64,000 bases of DNA. Origin: Ramlibacter sp. (GTDB lineage Bacteria; Pseudomonadota; Gammaproteobacteria; Burkholderiales; Burkholderiaceae_C). Under the pieces are notes generated by a model. That model made no database searches, was not told where the DNA came from, and saw only the letters and a program-made list of their open reading frames with translations. Every line of letters begins with the position of its first letter. Positions within the stretch are counted from its first letter, which is position 1. This document shows positions 33,400 to 42,074 of the stretch, one piece after another. Position numbers and translations under genes: made by a program. Where the stretch lies: contig JADJPY010000003.1 in the NCBI GenBank assembly GCA_016713005.1, positions 372,001 to 436,000 of the forward strand, read 5' to 3'.

Positions 33400-34821
33400 T
33401 CAGTGTCCTTTGGCCTGGCCACCCGGCAGGCCGGGAGAGGAGGTGAGCGCAGCAATGCCGCCGGGGGACGTGCCGCTCAGCACCATCTGCAGGTCGGTAT
33501 CGGCCAGCCAGTAATCGCGCTGGGCCTCGATGGCGCTGTTGACCGTGAGGATCTGGGCGCGTGTGTCTGCCAGCAGGTCGAACACCCCGAGCAGCATGCC
33601 GTTGTAGCGCAGGAGGGTTTCCTCGCTGATGAACTTGCGCAGGGGCACCAGCTCATCGCGTGCGTGGCGCGCAATATCCCACGCGGTGCGCGCGGCGTGG
33701 TAGGCCTCGCGTGCCTCGCTGCGGGCGTTGACCGCCACCTCGCGCACGCGTGCGGCCGACTGCATGTAAACCGCCTGTGCGCGGGCATGGCGAGCACCGC
33801 CCCAGTCGAACAGCGGCAGGGGGATCTCCACCTCCCAGCCGCGCTTGATTTCCTTCGTGCCAGCGGCGTTGTCGAAAGTGGTGTTGCGTACATATCCCAG
33901 GGTCAAGCCGTCCAGGTAGCCGCTGACCTGTTGCAGGCCCATGCTGTCGGCCAGGTTACGGGTCGATGCCACCGCCGCGCGCACATCGAGCCGCCCGCGC
34001 AGCGCGCGAGCCTCGACGTCGGGCAGATCTGCGGGCGCGGCGGGCAGGTCGGGCAAACGCGCGGGCAGCCTGTACTGCACTTGCGTCCCCCACAGACCCA
34101 TGAGCCGCGTGAGCTTCTCGCGGCTGCGCACTGCGGACTGCTGCGCACGCGCCAGCTGCGCCGTGGCATCGGCCAGGAAGAGTTGCTCGCGGGCCTGCTG
34201 CAGCCGGCTCCAGTTGCCCACCCGGGCCATGCGCCTCGCCAGCTCACCGCTGGCCTCGGCCGCCTCCTTGGCATCCGCCATGTAGGCAGCGGTCTGCTGC
34301 GCGGCCACGGCTTCAACCCAGGCCTTGCGCGTTGACGCGGCCAGCCGGACCACGTCCTGCGCTGCCTCCAGCTTGGCCAGCTCGTGCTGCCGGTCGGCGG
34401 CACGGGCCCGCCAGGGCAAGGTGAAGATGCCCAGCACGTCAAAGCTCAGCCCGCGTTCGATTTCGACCTTGCCGCCTTCGACCATTCGGCCCAGCGCCAG
34501 ATGCGGGTTGGGGGGACGGCCCGCCTCCACGCGTTCCGCGTCGCTGATGCCCAAAGCGGCGAGCGAGGCGTGCAGGCCCGGGTTGTTCAGCAGTGCCACG
34601 CGCACGGCGGCGTCGGCATCCAGCGGCTTTGCGAGCAGCGCTTGAACGGCGGTCCGGGTCGCTTCGTCGTCATCGCGCGAGAGCTGAACGCGCGCGCCCG
34701 CCGTGGGGCCGGCGCTGAGGATGGCGATTTCCGCGGAGTTGCCGTCGGGTGACAGTGAGGCGCAGCCCGCCAGCAGTGCCAGGCTGGCCGTGGTGAGCAG
34801 GGTGGGGATGAGGCGTGTCAT
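33400..34821 (-). CDS. TolC-family outer-membrane lipoprotein (CzcC/CusC-like)
   Basis: A 473-residue outer-membrane factor with a lipobox (LLAGC, Cys19) and the two-fold helical repeats of the family (GISDAERVEAGRPPNPHLAL; EIPLPLFDWGGARHARAQAV). No membrane-fusion or RND pump gene accompanies it, unlike cusCFBA or czcCBA. It may work with a pump encoded elsewhere. It sits between a small exported protein and the multicopper oxidase. Confidence 0.87.
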   Translation of the reverse strand: MTRLIPTLLTTASLALLAGCASLSPDGNSAEIAILSAGPTAGARVQLSRDDDEATRTAVQALLAKPLDADAAVRVALLNNPGLHASLAALGISDAERVEAGRPPNPHLALGRMVEGGKVEIERGLSFDVLGIFTLPWRARAADRQHELAKLEAAQDVVRLAASTRKAWVEAVAAQQTAAYMADAKEAAEASGELARRMARVGNWSRLQQAREQLFLADATAQLARAQQSAVRSREKLTRLMGLWGTQVQYRLPARLPDLPAAPADLPDVEARALRGRLDVRAAVASTRNLADSMGLQQVSGYLDGLTLGYVRNTTFDNAAGTKEIKRGWEVEIPLPLFDWGGARHARAQAVYMQSAARVREVAVNARSEAREAYHAARTAWDIARHARDELVPLRKFISEETLLRYNGMLLGVFDLLADTRAQILTVNSAIEAQRDYWLADTDLQMVLSGTSPGGIAALTSSPGLPGGQAKGH

Positions 34822-34827
34822 GGCAGC

Positions 34828-35166
34828 TCAGTGTTGGTGGCCCGAAGGGGCGGTGATCGGCCGTGGTGTCGACCCCGAGGCGGGGTGGACGGGCGCAGAC
34901 GGCTGGCTGGACGGCTTGTGCTGGTCTTCCCACTTGAGGAGATCGACATGCCCGCGGCGGAACTGCCCGACCTCGGCGTTGGCTTTCTTCCAGTCAGAGT
35001 GTTCCGGCTCGACACCGACGGGTGTATCGGCAAACACCGACCGGTAGGTGGCCGGTGCGACCGGCGCATCGGGGTTGGCGGCGTCGGGCAGGGTTTGGGC
35101 TGCAGCCGCAGACGCCAGCGGCAACGCGAGGGCAAAGCAGGCCCAGATGGACAGGACAGGTTTCAC
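34828..35166 (-). CDS. Small exported protein of the copper operon
   Basis: This 112-residue protein is not recognised as a named family. It has a signal peptide (VKPVLSIWACFALALPLASA) and a short mature part with YRSVFADTPVGVEPEHSDWK and VGQFRRGHVDLLKWEDQH. The C-terminus is Pro/His-containing and ends GHQH. GTG 35166 is chosen because GGAGAG lies 6 bases upstream. Similar short proteins often sit beside outer-membrane factors in metal operons (recollection). A periplasmic metal-related role is inferred from position only. Confidence 0.7.
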   Translation of the reverse strand: MKPVLSIWACFALALPLASAAAAQTLPDAANPDAPVAPATYRSVFADTPVGVEPEHSDWKKANAEVGQFRRGHVDLLKWEDQHKPSSQPSAPVHPASGSTPRPITAPSGHQH

Positions 35167-35255
35167 GGGACTCTCCAGAGAGCTTGGGACAGCACGCGCC
35201 GTCCGGGGACAGCGCGCGCTTTTGCCGAAGTGCGGACGCACCTCGGGCCTGGAGG

Positions 35256-35717
35256 TCAGAAAATGGGCGGTTTGAGGCCGGGCGCAGGTACGGCGCTGGC
35301 GAAGTGGATGCCCGCCAGGGTGGGCGGGGTTGCAGACAGGCGATCCGTGGCGACCGGGGGCACGGTGGGGGCCAGCACGCTGGAGTGGCAGAACTGGCAG
35401 CTGCTGCAGACGCTGCTGGCCGGCTCGCTGGTGTCGCTGGCGACATTGCCCGCGGCATCTGCCGCGTCCCCCGGCTGGGCTGCATGGCCATGGCAAGGCG
35501 CCTGGGCGGCATTTTCAGAAGAAAATCCGGCTGCAGCCCCCGTGGAATGGTCCTGAACCGCTATCAATTTTGTAGCGCCGGGAGCGGATTCTGCCGGGCC
35601 GTCTTGGTGCGCGAAGCCGGGCACGGCGGCTCCCGCCATGGCCACGGCCATCACATCTGCTGCCCCGCTGCGCAGGGGCAACAGGGCGATCATCAGGATG
35701 AGCAGGACTGAACGCAT
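35256..35717 (-). CDS. Cys/His-containing small exported protein with an inserted palindromic element
   Basis: The 153-residue protein has an N-terminal hydrophobic segment (RSVLLILMIALLPLRSGAA). It has metal-binding-looking motifs APCHGHAA and SVCSSCQFCHSS, and the end FASAVPAPGLKPPIF, reminiscent of DUF2946-like proteins near metal genes. Residues ~47-66 (GATKLIAVQDHSTGAAAGF) are encoded by a full copy of the dispersed palindromic element. It is probably the first gene of the copper operon, divergent from the TPR methyltransferase. Confidence 0.65.
   Translation of the reverse strand: MRSVLLILMIALLPLRSGAADVMAVAMAGAAVPGFAHQDGPAESAPGATKLIAVQDHSTGAAAGFSSENAAQAPCHGHAAQPGDAADAAGNVASDTSEPASSVCSSCQFCHSSVLAPTVPPVATDRLSATPPTLAGIHFASAVPAPGLKPPIF
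35521..35581 (+). repeat. Full-length palindromic element, copy 2 (inside a coding sequence)
   Basis: On the plus strand this reads GAAAATCCGGCTGCAGCCCC, CGTGGAATGGTCCTGAACC, then GCTATCAATTTTGTAGC (35560-35576). It aligns block by block with the intergenic copy at 57342 (GGCTGTAGCCCCCGTGGATT). It lies antisense within the 153-residue exported protein and keeps the frame open. Confidence 0.7.
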
Positions 35718-35758
35718 CCTTGGATGATACGCAGGGGCAGGTAAAGTTCCAGCCAGCC

Positions 35759-36988
35759 ATGTCACAACCTTCCACAACCACCCCCGATCCGGCCACGCAG
35801 TTCGAAGTCGCCCGCGCGCAGTTCCTTCAGGGAGTGGCCTGCCTGGAGGCGGGGCGTGCCGACGATGCCCGGCGGGCCTTTGAAGCATCGCTGGACCTGG
35901 TGCCGGGGCGACCGTCCACACTGACCAACCTGGGCGTGGCCTGGTTGCGTCTGGGCCAACCCGACCGGGCCCTGCCCGTGCTGGAGCAGGCCCTGGATGC
36001 CGAGCCCGGCAATGTGGAAGCGCTGGGCCACTGCGGTGCATCCCTGGGCGAGTTGGGCAGGCCCGCCGACGCGCTGGTCCGTCTGGATGCGGCGCTCGCG
36101 CTGGACCCCGGCCGACCGGCGGTGTGGTTCCATCGCGCCCAGTGCCTGCACCGGCTGGACCGCAGCGGCGAGGCGCTGGAATCGCTGGCGCAGGCGCTGA
36201 AGCGCGACCCCGCGCTGGGGCTGGCCTGGAGCCTGCGCGGCAGCATCCTCAAGGACCTGCGCCGCCCGGCCGAGGCGGCCGACGCCTTTCGCCAGGCCAT
36301 TGCCAGCGGCGCCGACGAACAGCTCAACCGCTACTTTCTGGCGTCGGTGTCCGACCAGGTCGCGCCCGGACACCCGCCGGCGCGGTACGTGGCGCAGCTG
36401 TTTGACGAGTACGCCGCAGAGTTCGACCAGCATCTGGTGCAGGGTCTGCGTTACCGGGCCCCCGGGGTGCTGGTGCGGCAGTTGCACGCGCTGGATGCGC
36501 GGCGCTGGCGCCACGCGCTGGACCTGGGTTGCGGCACCGGCCTGTGCGGCCCGCTGCTGCAGCCCCTGGTGGAGCGGCTCGACGGCGTGGACCTGTCGGG
36601 CCAGATGCTGGAGCGGGCGCGCGCCCTGGGCATGTACCGCAATCTGCACCAGGCGGACCTGGTGGGCCACCTGCAGGCCACGCCGGAACGCCACGACCTG
36701 CTGGTGGCGGCGGATGTGTTCATCTACGTGGGCGCTCTGGAGGCCGTGTTTGCGGGCGTCCAGCGTGTGTTGCTGCCCGGCGGCGTGTTCAGCTTCTCGG
36801 TGGAGCATGCCGACGACGCGCAGGATTGGGTGCTGCGGCCCAGCCTTCGCTATGCGCATTCGGCGCGGTATGTGACACGGCTGACGGCGCAGCATGGCCT
36901 GGCGGTGATCAGACAGCTGGAACAGCCCATCCGCGAAGACCAGCGCGAGCCGGTGCGGGGGCTGTTTTTCTGCCTCGCCCGGCGCTGA
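35759..36988 (+). CDS. TPR-repeat protein fused to SAM-dependent methyltransferase
   Basis: The first ~215 residues form about five TPR helices (GVACLEAGRADDARRAFEAS; NLGVAWLRLGQPDRALPVLE). The rest is a class I methyltransferase domain: RHALDLGCGTGLCGPLLQ, LDGVDLSGQMLERA, DLLVAADVFIYVGALEAV, VFSFSVEHADDAQDWVL. The TPR part probably docks a protein substrate or partner. The target is unknown. ATG 35759 is used; ATG 35720 would extend the protein into the promoter region shared with the copper operon. Confidence 0.87.
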   Translation: MSQPSTTTPDPATQFEVARAQFLQGVACLEAGRADDARRAFEASLDLVPGRPSTLTNLGVAWLRLGQPDRALPVLEQALDAEPGNVEALGHCGASLGELGRPADALVRLDAALALDPGRPAVWFHRAQCLHRLDRSGEALESLAQALKRDPALGLAWSLRGSILKDLRRPAEAADAFRQAIASGADEQLNRYFLASVSDQVAPGHPPARYVAQLFDEYAAEFDQHLVQGLRYRAPGVLVRQLHALDARRWRHALDLGCGTGLCGPLLQPLVERLDGVDLSGQMLERARALGMYRNLHQADLVGHLQATPERHDLLVAADVFIYVGALEAVFAGVQRVLLPGGVFSFSVEHADDAQDWVLRPSLRYAHSARYVTRLTAQHGLAVIRQLEQPIREDQREPVRGLFFCLARR

Positions 36989-37015
36989 ACGGGCGTCTGG
37001 CTGCCCGCGCCCGGG

Positions 37016-37651
37016 TCAGCGGCCGTGTCCGTCCCAGGCCAGTTCGCGGCGGGCCTGGCGCATCACGCTTGCGCCGGCCGTGATCGCCAGGACCGACATC
37101 ACGCCTGCCACCGCCAGGTCGGGCCAGGCGCGGCCGGTGCCAAACACACCCAGGGCAGCGACCATCACCGCCAGGTTGCCCAGTGCGTCGTTGCGTGTGC
37201 ACAGCCACACACTGCGCATGTTGGCGTCGCCATCGCGCCAGGCGTAGAGCATCACCGCCACGCCCACATTGGCGACCAGAGCGAGCATGCCCACCGTCCC
37301 CATGGTGGCTGCCTGGGGCGGGGCGCCGTACGCCAGCGCCCACACCGCGCGTGCGGCCACAAACAGGCCGAACAGCACCATGCTCGCGCTTTTGAGCATT
37401 GCTGCCCGGGCGCGCCAGGCCACGGCCATCGTCAGCACCAGCAGCGACACCCCGTAGTTGGCCGCATCACCCAGGAAATCGATGGCATCAGCAAGAAGCG
37501 AAACCGAACCCGCGGCGAAGCCGGCCGACAGCTCCACACCGAACATCACGGCGTTGACGACCAGCGCCGCCCACAGGACGCGCCGGTAGCGCGGGTCGGC
37601 ACTGGCCGAAGGGGAGGTGTCGGTGTGGTCGTGGTGGCAATGGGCGGACAT
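37016..37651 (-). CDS. CDF-type cation efflux protein (short, no cytoplasmic domain)
   Basis: A 211-residue cation diffusion facilitator that exchanges cytoplasmic Zn2+, Co2+ or Cd2+ for protons. The His-rich N-terminus (HCHHDHTD) and the metal-site motifs SLLADAIDFLGDAANYG and LCTRNDALGNLAV are clear, with five or six membrane helices. The C-terminal cytoplasmic dimerisation domain of YiiP-like CDFs is absent, as in a recognised short subgroup. It is divergent from a MerR regulator that very likely controls it. Confidence 0.9.
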   Translation of the reverse strand: MSAHCHHDHTDTSPSASADPRYRRVLWAALVVNAVMFGVELSAGFAAGSVSLLADAIDFLGDAANYGVSLLVLTMAVAWRARAAMLKSASMVLFGLFVAARAVWALAYGAPPQAATMGTVGMLALVANVGVAVMLYAWRDGDANMRSVWLCTRNDALGNLAVMVAALGVFGTGRAWPDLAVAGVMSVLAITAGASVMRQARRELAWDGHGR

Positions 37652-37720
37652 GGTCAGGATTTCCTTGTTCCAGAGGGTATGCCATGATTGGAAAGTCTAA
37701 AGTCACTTGAAGGTCAAGCC
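37652..37720. promoter_or_regulatory. CDF/MerR divergent promoter with AAGTCACTT dyad
   Basis: The 69-base spacer contains TCTAAAGTCACTTGAAGG, in which AAGT-C-ACTT is a perfect dyad extended imperfectly on both sides. On the minus strand TTGACC (a -35-like box) begins just upstream of this dyad. MerR-type operators lie between the -35 and -10 boxes, and this arrangement fits. Confidence 0.5.
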
Positions 37721-38194
37721 ATGGCACAGGCAAGCCCGGGGTCTGCGCAGGGGTACCGGATCGGTGAGGCTGCCCGCCTCAGCGGCGTGGACGCGGCCAA
37801 CATCCGCTTTTACGAAGCCAAATCGCTGCTCAGCCCCCGCGGGCGCTCGATGAACAGCTATCGTTTTTATAGCGAATCTGACATCCACCAGCTGCGCTTC
37901 ATCCGCCTGTGCCGGGCCATGGACATGAGCCTGGACGAGGTGAGAACGCTGCTTTCGCTGGACCTGCGCCGCAAGGCCGACTGCGCCGCCGCCGACCGCT
38001 CGCTGTCAGACCACCTGGGCCATGTGCGGGAGCGCCTGGCCGAGCTTCGAGCGCTGGAAAAACAACTGGCGGCACTGCAGGCGCGCTGCCAGGGTGCGGG
38101 GGATCGCTGCCACATCATCGAAGCGCTGCACCAGCAGGCCGATGCGCAGCCACCAGGCTTGCGACCCGCCGCGCCGGCAAAGCGGCACGTCTAG
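37721..38194 (+). CDS. MerR-family metal-responsive regulator (CadR/PbrR-like)
   Basis: The 157-residue protein has the MerR winged helix (YRIGEAARLSGVDAANIRFY; SYRFYSESDIHQLRFIRLCR; MDMSLDEVRTLLSL), the dimerisation helix (LGHVRERLAELRALEKQLAAL) and metal-binding Cys (DCAAAD near 100; CQGAGDRCHI near 132). The Cys-His pattern fits CadR/PbrR/ZntR-type sensors. ATG 37721 is chosen over 37688, which lies in the operator. Codons for SYRFYS form the palindrome AGCTATCGTTTTTATAGC. The end overlaps the convergent GDPD gene by 4 bases. Confidence 0.9.
   Translation: MAQASPGSAQGYRIGEAARLSGVDAANIRFYEAKSLLSPRGRSMNSYRFYSESDIHQLRFIRLCRAMDMSLDEVRTLLSLDLRRKADCAAADRSLSDHLGHVRERLAELRALEKQLAALQARCQGAGDRCHIIEALHQQADAQPPGLRPAAPAKRHV
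37857..37873 (+). repeat. Palindrome core inside the MerR gene
   Basis: GCTATCGTTTTTATAGC lies in codons for SYRFYS, and 25 bases earlier GCTCAGCCCCCGC loosely matches the upstream block of the full element. The encoded peptide is however normal for MerR proteins, so this is either a domesticated copy or a chance match using rare AT-rich codons. Confidence 0.35.
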
Positions 38195-39237
38195 GGTCGC
38201 ACAGGCAGCGGCAATCCGCGCTGGCGCATCACGTCGCGCAGGCGGTCCGGGTAGTCCGTGATGATGCCGTCCACGCCCCAGGAGATCAGGCGGTCCATGT
38301 CGGCGGGCAGGTTGATCGTCCAGGGGATAACTTTCAGGCCCAGCGCCTGCGCTTCCTGCACCAGTGCCTGAGTCACCGCGCCGCCATTGGGTGACCAGAC
38401 CGCGCCGCCCGCGGCCTTGACCATCTTCGGCACGCTGCCGTGGTCGGCGATGCGCAGGCCCGCCGTCCACAGGCCGTCGCGGATGTTGTCGGTGTTGGCT
38501 GTCTGGATGCTCAGGTAGACGGTGGGTAGGGCGGGCTCGGCCTTTTGCACGATCTGCAGCGTGCGCCAGTCAAAGCTCTGGATCGTCACGCGCTGCGTCA
38601 GGCCCGCGTCGCGCACAACCTTCAGCAGCGCGGCCACGAATGGCTCGGGCGCCAGCGTGTCGTCGGGCTGCATCGGGTTGATCTTGGTCTCGATGTTGAA
38701 CCGCACAGGCCGGGCCCCCGCGACACCCATGCGCCCCTCTCGCTCCTTCACCAGCGCGAAAAGCGCCGCCAGTGTCGGGATGCGGGTGCCGTCCCTGGGC
38801 ACCTGGGTGCTGAAGGTCTTGCCATAGGCCGTGTCCGGGTTGATGCGGCCCACATCCCACGCCTGCAGCTGCGCCAGGGTGAGCGAGCGCACCAGCGGCC
38901 CTTTGTCCTTGAGCCATTGGCCGGATGCATCGCGCGTGATCGCCGGGTTGAGATAGGGGTCGTGCGAGATGACCACCACGCCGTCGGCCGTGACGCCCAC
39001 ATCCAGCTCCAGTGTGGTCACGCCAATGTCGAGTGCCTGCTCAAAGGCGGGCAGCGTGTTCTCGGGCGCCAGGCCGCGCGCGCCCCGGTGACCCTGGACA
39101 TCCAGCGCCGTTGCGGCCGCGGGCAACAAGGCCAGCGATGCGGCCAGCCATCCCGTGCGCAAGTATGCGAGCCGCCAGCCGCGCGGGGTTGCCGGGGTTG
39201 CGCCAGACGACCGGGGGCCTGGAATGGACATGTTCAT
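38191..39237 (-). CDS. glpQ: Secreted glycerophosphodiester phosphodiesterase
   Basis: This enzyme hydrolyses glycerophosphodiesters to glycerol 3-phosphate and an alcohol, probably in the periplasm. The 348-residue protein has an N-terminal hydrophobic signal (LAASLALLPAAATA), then VQGHRGARGLAPENTLPAFE with the catalytic His, TTLELDVGVTADGVVVISHD with metal-binding Glu/Asp and the second His, and the C-terminal KVIPWTINLPADMDRLISWG. ATG 39237 was chosen; ATG 39231 is equivalent. Confidence 0.88.
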   Translation of the reverse strand: MNMSIPGPRSSGATPATPRGWRLAYLRTGWLAASLALLPAAATALDVQGHRGARGLAPENTLPAFEQALDIGVTTLELDVGVTADGVVVISHDPYLNPAITRDASGQWLKDKGPLVRSLTLAQLQAWDVGRINPDTAYGKTFSTQVPRDGTRIPTLAALFALVKEREGRMGVAGARPVRFNIETKINPMQPDDTLAPEPFVAALLKVVRDAGLTQRVTIQSFDWRTLQIVQKAEPALPTVYLSIQTANTDNIRDGLWTAGLRIADHGSVPKMVKAAGGAVWSPNGGAVTQALVQEAQALGLKVIPWTINLPADMDRLISWGVDGIITDYPDRLRDVMRQRGLPLPVRP

Positions 39238-39303
39238 GCAGACATTCTGCCGCGCAAGATGCCCCTGCTGGCGGTGCAGGTGCCCTGCACAGCGGGAATT
39301 CAT

Positions 39304-39363
39304 GAAAAAATGGCTCCAGCCCCCGCCAGTTTTGGGCTACCCACTATCAAAACCATAGCAACT
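39304..39363 (+). repeat. Full-length palindromic element, copy 3 (intergenic)
   Basis: The copy lies between the GDPD and molybdopterin-domain genes: TGGCTCCAGCCCCCGCCAG, then TTTTGGGCTACCCA, then CTATCAAAACCATAG (39343-39357) and CAACTGG. Its end is about 33 bases before the next gene's start, so it is in the 5' leader or promoter region of that gene. Confidence 0.7.
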
Positions 39364-39396
39364 GGCCATCCGGCCAAGATCAGTAAAGGAGCTCTT

Positions 39397-39984
39397 GTGG
39401 ACAAACGACAGTTTCTCGCCGCAACCGCCGTCGGTGCTGTGGCCCTGCCCGCACAGGTGCTGGCGCAGCAAACGCCCAAAGCAGCCCGCAGCCCCGTGCT
39501 GCTGACGGTGACCGGCGCCGTGGGCAAGGGCAACCGCGGCGCGTTCGATCCGGTGCTGGACCAGATGATGGGCAAGCAGAAGATCAAGTTCGACAAGGCA
39601 CATGCTTTTGACTTTGCCGCACTGGCTGCGCTGCCCGCGGTGAGCATCAGGCCCACGCTGGAGTACGACAGCAAGCCGCACGCGCTCAAGGGCCCGCTGC
39701 TCACCGATGTGGCCCGCGCCGCCGGCGCGCCGATGGAAGGCTTGCGTTTCCTGCTGCGCGCCGTGGACGGCTACAACGTGATCCTCAGCCTGGCCGACGC
39801 GCGCAAGTACGGCTTCATCGTGGCCACGCACCTGGACGGCAAGCCCATGCCGCTGGGCGGGCTGGGCCCGTTGTGGGCGGTGTACGACGCCGACCGCTTT
39901 GCCGACATGGCCGCCAAGCCTGTGGGCGAACGGTTTGGCCTGTGCCCGTGGGGGCTGTACCACATCGAGGTGCAGACCGCCTGA
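39397..39984 (+). CDS. Exported molybdopterin-dependent oxidoreductase-like protein
   Basis: The 195-residue protein has a signal peptide (VDKRQFLAATAVGAVALPAQ, ending VLAQ) and a domain resembling the sulfite-oxidase molybdopterin-binding fold. That domain includes KGPLLTDVARAAGAPMEG, LRFLLRAVDGYNVILSLADA and GPLWAVYDADRFADM. It is shorter than true sulfite oxidases and lacks an obvious Mo-ligand Cys, so cofactor binding is uncertain. GTG 39397 has AAAGGAGC 6 bases upstream; the gene has no ATG that fits. Confidence 0.72.
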   Translation: MDKRQFLAATAVGAVALPAQVLAQQTPKAARSPVLLTVTGAVGKGNRGAFDPVLDQMMGKQKIKFDKAHAFDFAALAALPAVSIRPTLEYDSKPHALKGPLLTDVARAAGAPMEGLRFLLRAVDGYNVILSLADARKYGFIVATHLDGKPMPLGGLGPLWAVYDADRFADMAAKPVGERFGLCPWGLYHIEVQTA

Positions 39985-39988
39985 TCGT

Positions 39989-40723
39989 TCAGTGCAGGGA
40001 CGAGAGGAACTGCTTGAGCTCCGGCGTCTGCGGCTTGCCGAACAATTCCTCTGGCGGTCCCATCTCGTGCACGCGGCCCTGGTGCATGAAGATCACGCGG
40101 TCGCTGACCTTGCGCGCGAAGTTCATCTCGTGGGTGACCATCAGCAGCGTCATGCCTTCCTCGGCCAGTGATTCCACCACGCGCAGCACCTCGCCCACCA
40201 GTTCCGGGTCCAGCGCGCTGGTGATCTCGTCGCACAGCAACACGGCCGGCTCCATGGCCAGCGCGCGTGCAATGGCCACGCGCTGCTGCTGCCCGCCTGA
40301 GAGCTGGTCAGGTGTGGCGTCAAACTTCTCGGACAGGCCCACGCGGTCCAGCAGCTTGCGCGCCTGGGCCTCGGCGGCGACGGGATCGGTCTTCTTCACC
40401 AAGGACGGGGCCAGCATGATGTTGCGGCCCACGCTCAGGTGCGGGAAGAGGTTGAAGCTCTGGAAGATCATGCCCACGCGCTGGCGCAACTCACGCATGG
40501 CGCCCGGGCTGTCGTACATGAGTTTCTTGCCGTCCACCGACAGCGCGCCCTCCTGAAACGCCTCCAGACCGTTGATGCAGCGCAGCAGCGTGCTCTTGCC
40601 CGAGCCGCTCTTGCCGATGATGGCAATCACTTCACCCTTGGCCACCTTCAGGTCGATGCCCTTGAGCACTTCGTTTGCGCCATACGACTTTCTCAGCGCG
40701 GTGATTTCAACAATCGCGTTCAT
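39989..40723 (-). CDS. Amino-acid-type ABC transporter ATP-binding protein
   Basis: The 244-residue ATPase has Walker A IGKSGSGKST (~38-47), a Q-loop IFQSFNLFPHLSV, signature LSGGQQQRVAIARAL, Walker B AVLLCDEITSALD and H-loop VTHEM. It matches the polar-amino-acid (HisP/GlnQ) group. It is the last gene of a five-gene operon led by a GntR regulator. Confidence 0.94.
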   Translation of the reverse strand: MNAIVEITALRKSYGANEVLKGIDLKVAKGEVIAIIGKSGSGKSTLLRCINGLEAFQEGALSVDGKKLMYDSPGAMRELRQRVGMIFQSFNLFPHLSVGRNIMLAPSLVKKTDPVAAEAQARKLLDRVGLSEKFDATPDQLSGGQQQRVAIARALAMEPAVLLCDEITSALDPELVGEVLRVVESLAEEGMTLLMVTHEMNFARKVSDRVIFMHQGRVHEMGPPEELFGKPQTPELKQFLSSLH

Positions 40724-40736
40724 GGGCGGGTGCCTT

Positions 40737-41387
40737 TCAGGATTTCACCTGGAACTTGCGCTCCAGTGTCTTGGCGTACAGGCTGACGGGGTAGCACAGG
40801 GCAAAGTACAGCAGGGCCACGCAGCTGTAGACCACAAAGGGCTTGAGCGTGGCATTGGTGATCATGGTGCCGGCCTTGGTGAGCTCGATGAAGCCGATGA
40901 CGGACGCGAGCGCCGTGCCCTTGATCACCTGCACGAGAAAGCCCACCGTGGGCGGGATGGCGATGCGCGTGGCCTGCGGCAACACCACGTAACGCAGCTG
41001 CTCGCCAAAGCTGAGCGCGAGACTTTGCGCGGCCTCCCACTGTCCCCTGGGGATGGCTGCAACGCAGCCACGCCAGATCTCGGTGAGGAAGGCGCTGGTG
41101 TACAGCGTCAGCGCCAGCGCCGCCGCCACCCAGGCCGACGTCTTGATCCCGAACAGCGCGATGCCGAAGTAGGCCAGGAACAGCTGCATCAGCAGTGGTG
41201 TGCCCTGGAACAGCGCCACATACCCGCTGACGGCGCGGTGCATCCAGGGCGATTTGCCCAGCCTCGCCACCAGCAGCGCCAGCCCGACCAGTCCGCCACC
41301 CACAAACGCAATGAGCGACAGCACCACCGTCCAGCGCGCGGCCAGCAGCAGGTTGCGGAAGATGTCCCAGACGGAGAAGTCAACCAT
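40737..41387 (-). CDS. Amino-acid ABC transporter permease (HisM/GlnP type)
   Basis: The 216-residue membrane protein has five or six helices and the EAA loop EIWRGCVAAIPRGQWEAAQS, which contacts the ATPase. It also has GYVALFQGTPLLMQLFLAYF, typical of the polar amino-acid permease domain. It pairs with the second permease just upstream, with 12 bases between them. Confidence 0.93.
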   Translation of the reverse strand: MVDFSVWDIFRNLLLAARWTVVLSLIAFVGGGLVGLALLVARLGKSPWMHRAVSGYVALFQGTPLLMQLFLAYFGIALFGIKTSAWVAAALALTLYTSAFLTEIWRGCVAAIPRGQWEAAQSLALSFGEQLRYVVLPQATRIAIPPTVGFLVQVIKGTALASVIGFIELTKAGTMITNATLKPFVVYSCVALLYFALCYPVSLYAKTLERKFQVKS

Positions 41388-41399
41388 GGGTGTCCTCCA

Positions 41400-42062
41400 T
41401 CACTTGCCGAACAGGAAACGCGGCCCCAGCCAGTTGAGCAGCCGGCGCACACCCACGGAGAGCACCAGGTAGATGGCCGTGACGATTAGGAAGGCCTCGA
41501 ACGCGCGGAAATTGCGGCTCTGGATCAGGTTGGCCGCGTAGCTCAGTTCCTCGGTGGAGATCTGTCCGCAAACGGCCGAGCCCAGCATCACGATGATGAT
41601 CTGGCTGACCAGCGATGGCCACACCTTCTTGAGCGCCGGCGGCAGCACCACCCGCAGGAACACCTGCGCGCGCGTCAGCGCCAGGCTCAGGGCGGCCTCG
41701 ATCTGCCCGCGTGGCGTGGCCTCGATGCCCGCACGGATGATTTCAGCCGCGTAAGCGCCCAGGTTGATCACCATCGCGATGATGGACGCCGTCTCGGGCG
41801 AGAGCCTGAAACCCGCGGCCGGCAGGCCGAAGAAGATGAAGAACAGCTGAACGATGAAGGGCGTGTTGCGGATCAACTCCACATACGTGCCCACCACCCA
41901 TTTGAGCCAGGTCGCGCCGTAGACGCGGGCCCAGGCACAGGCAATGCCCACCGCCACCCCGATCAGCGCAGAGATGGCGGTCAGGCCCAGCGTCCACACC
42001 ACGCCCTTGAGCAGCATGGGCCACTCCCGCAGGACGGCCAGAAAGTCCAGGGTGATGGACAT
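41400..42062 (-). CDS. Amino-acid ABC transporter permease (HisQ/GlnP type)
   Basis: The 220-residue partner permease has YVELIRNTPFIVQLFFIFFG, the EAA loop EIIRAGIEATPRGQIEAALS, and LPPALKKVWPSLVSQIIIVM. The two permeases presumably form a heterodimer. It begins 12 bases after the solute-binding protein gene. Confidence 0.93.
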   Translation of the reverse strand: MSITLDFLAVLREWPMLLKGVVWTLGLTAISALIGVAVGIACAWARVYGATWLKWVVGTYVELIRNTPFIVQLFFIFFGLPAAGFRLSPETASIIAMVINLGAYAAEIIRAGIEATPRGQIEAALSLALTRAQVFLRVVLPPALKKVWPSLVSQIIIVMLGSAVCGQISTEELSYAANLIQSRNFRAFEAFLIVTAIYLVLSVGVRRLLNWLGPRFLFGK

Positions 42063-42074
42063 GCAGGCCTGTGG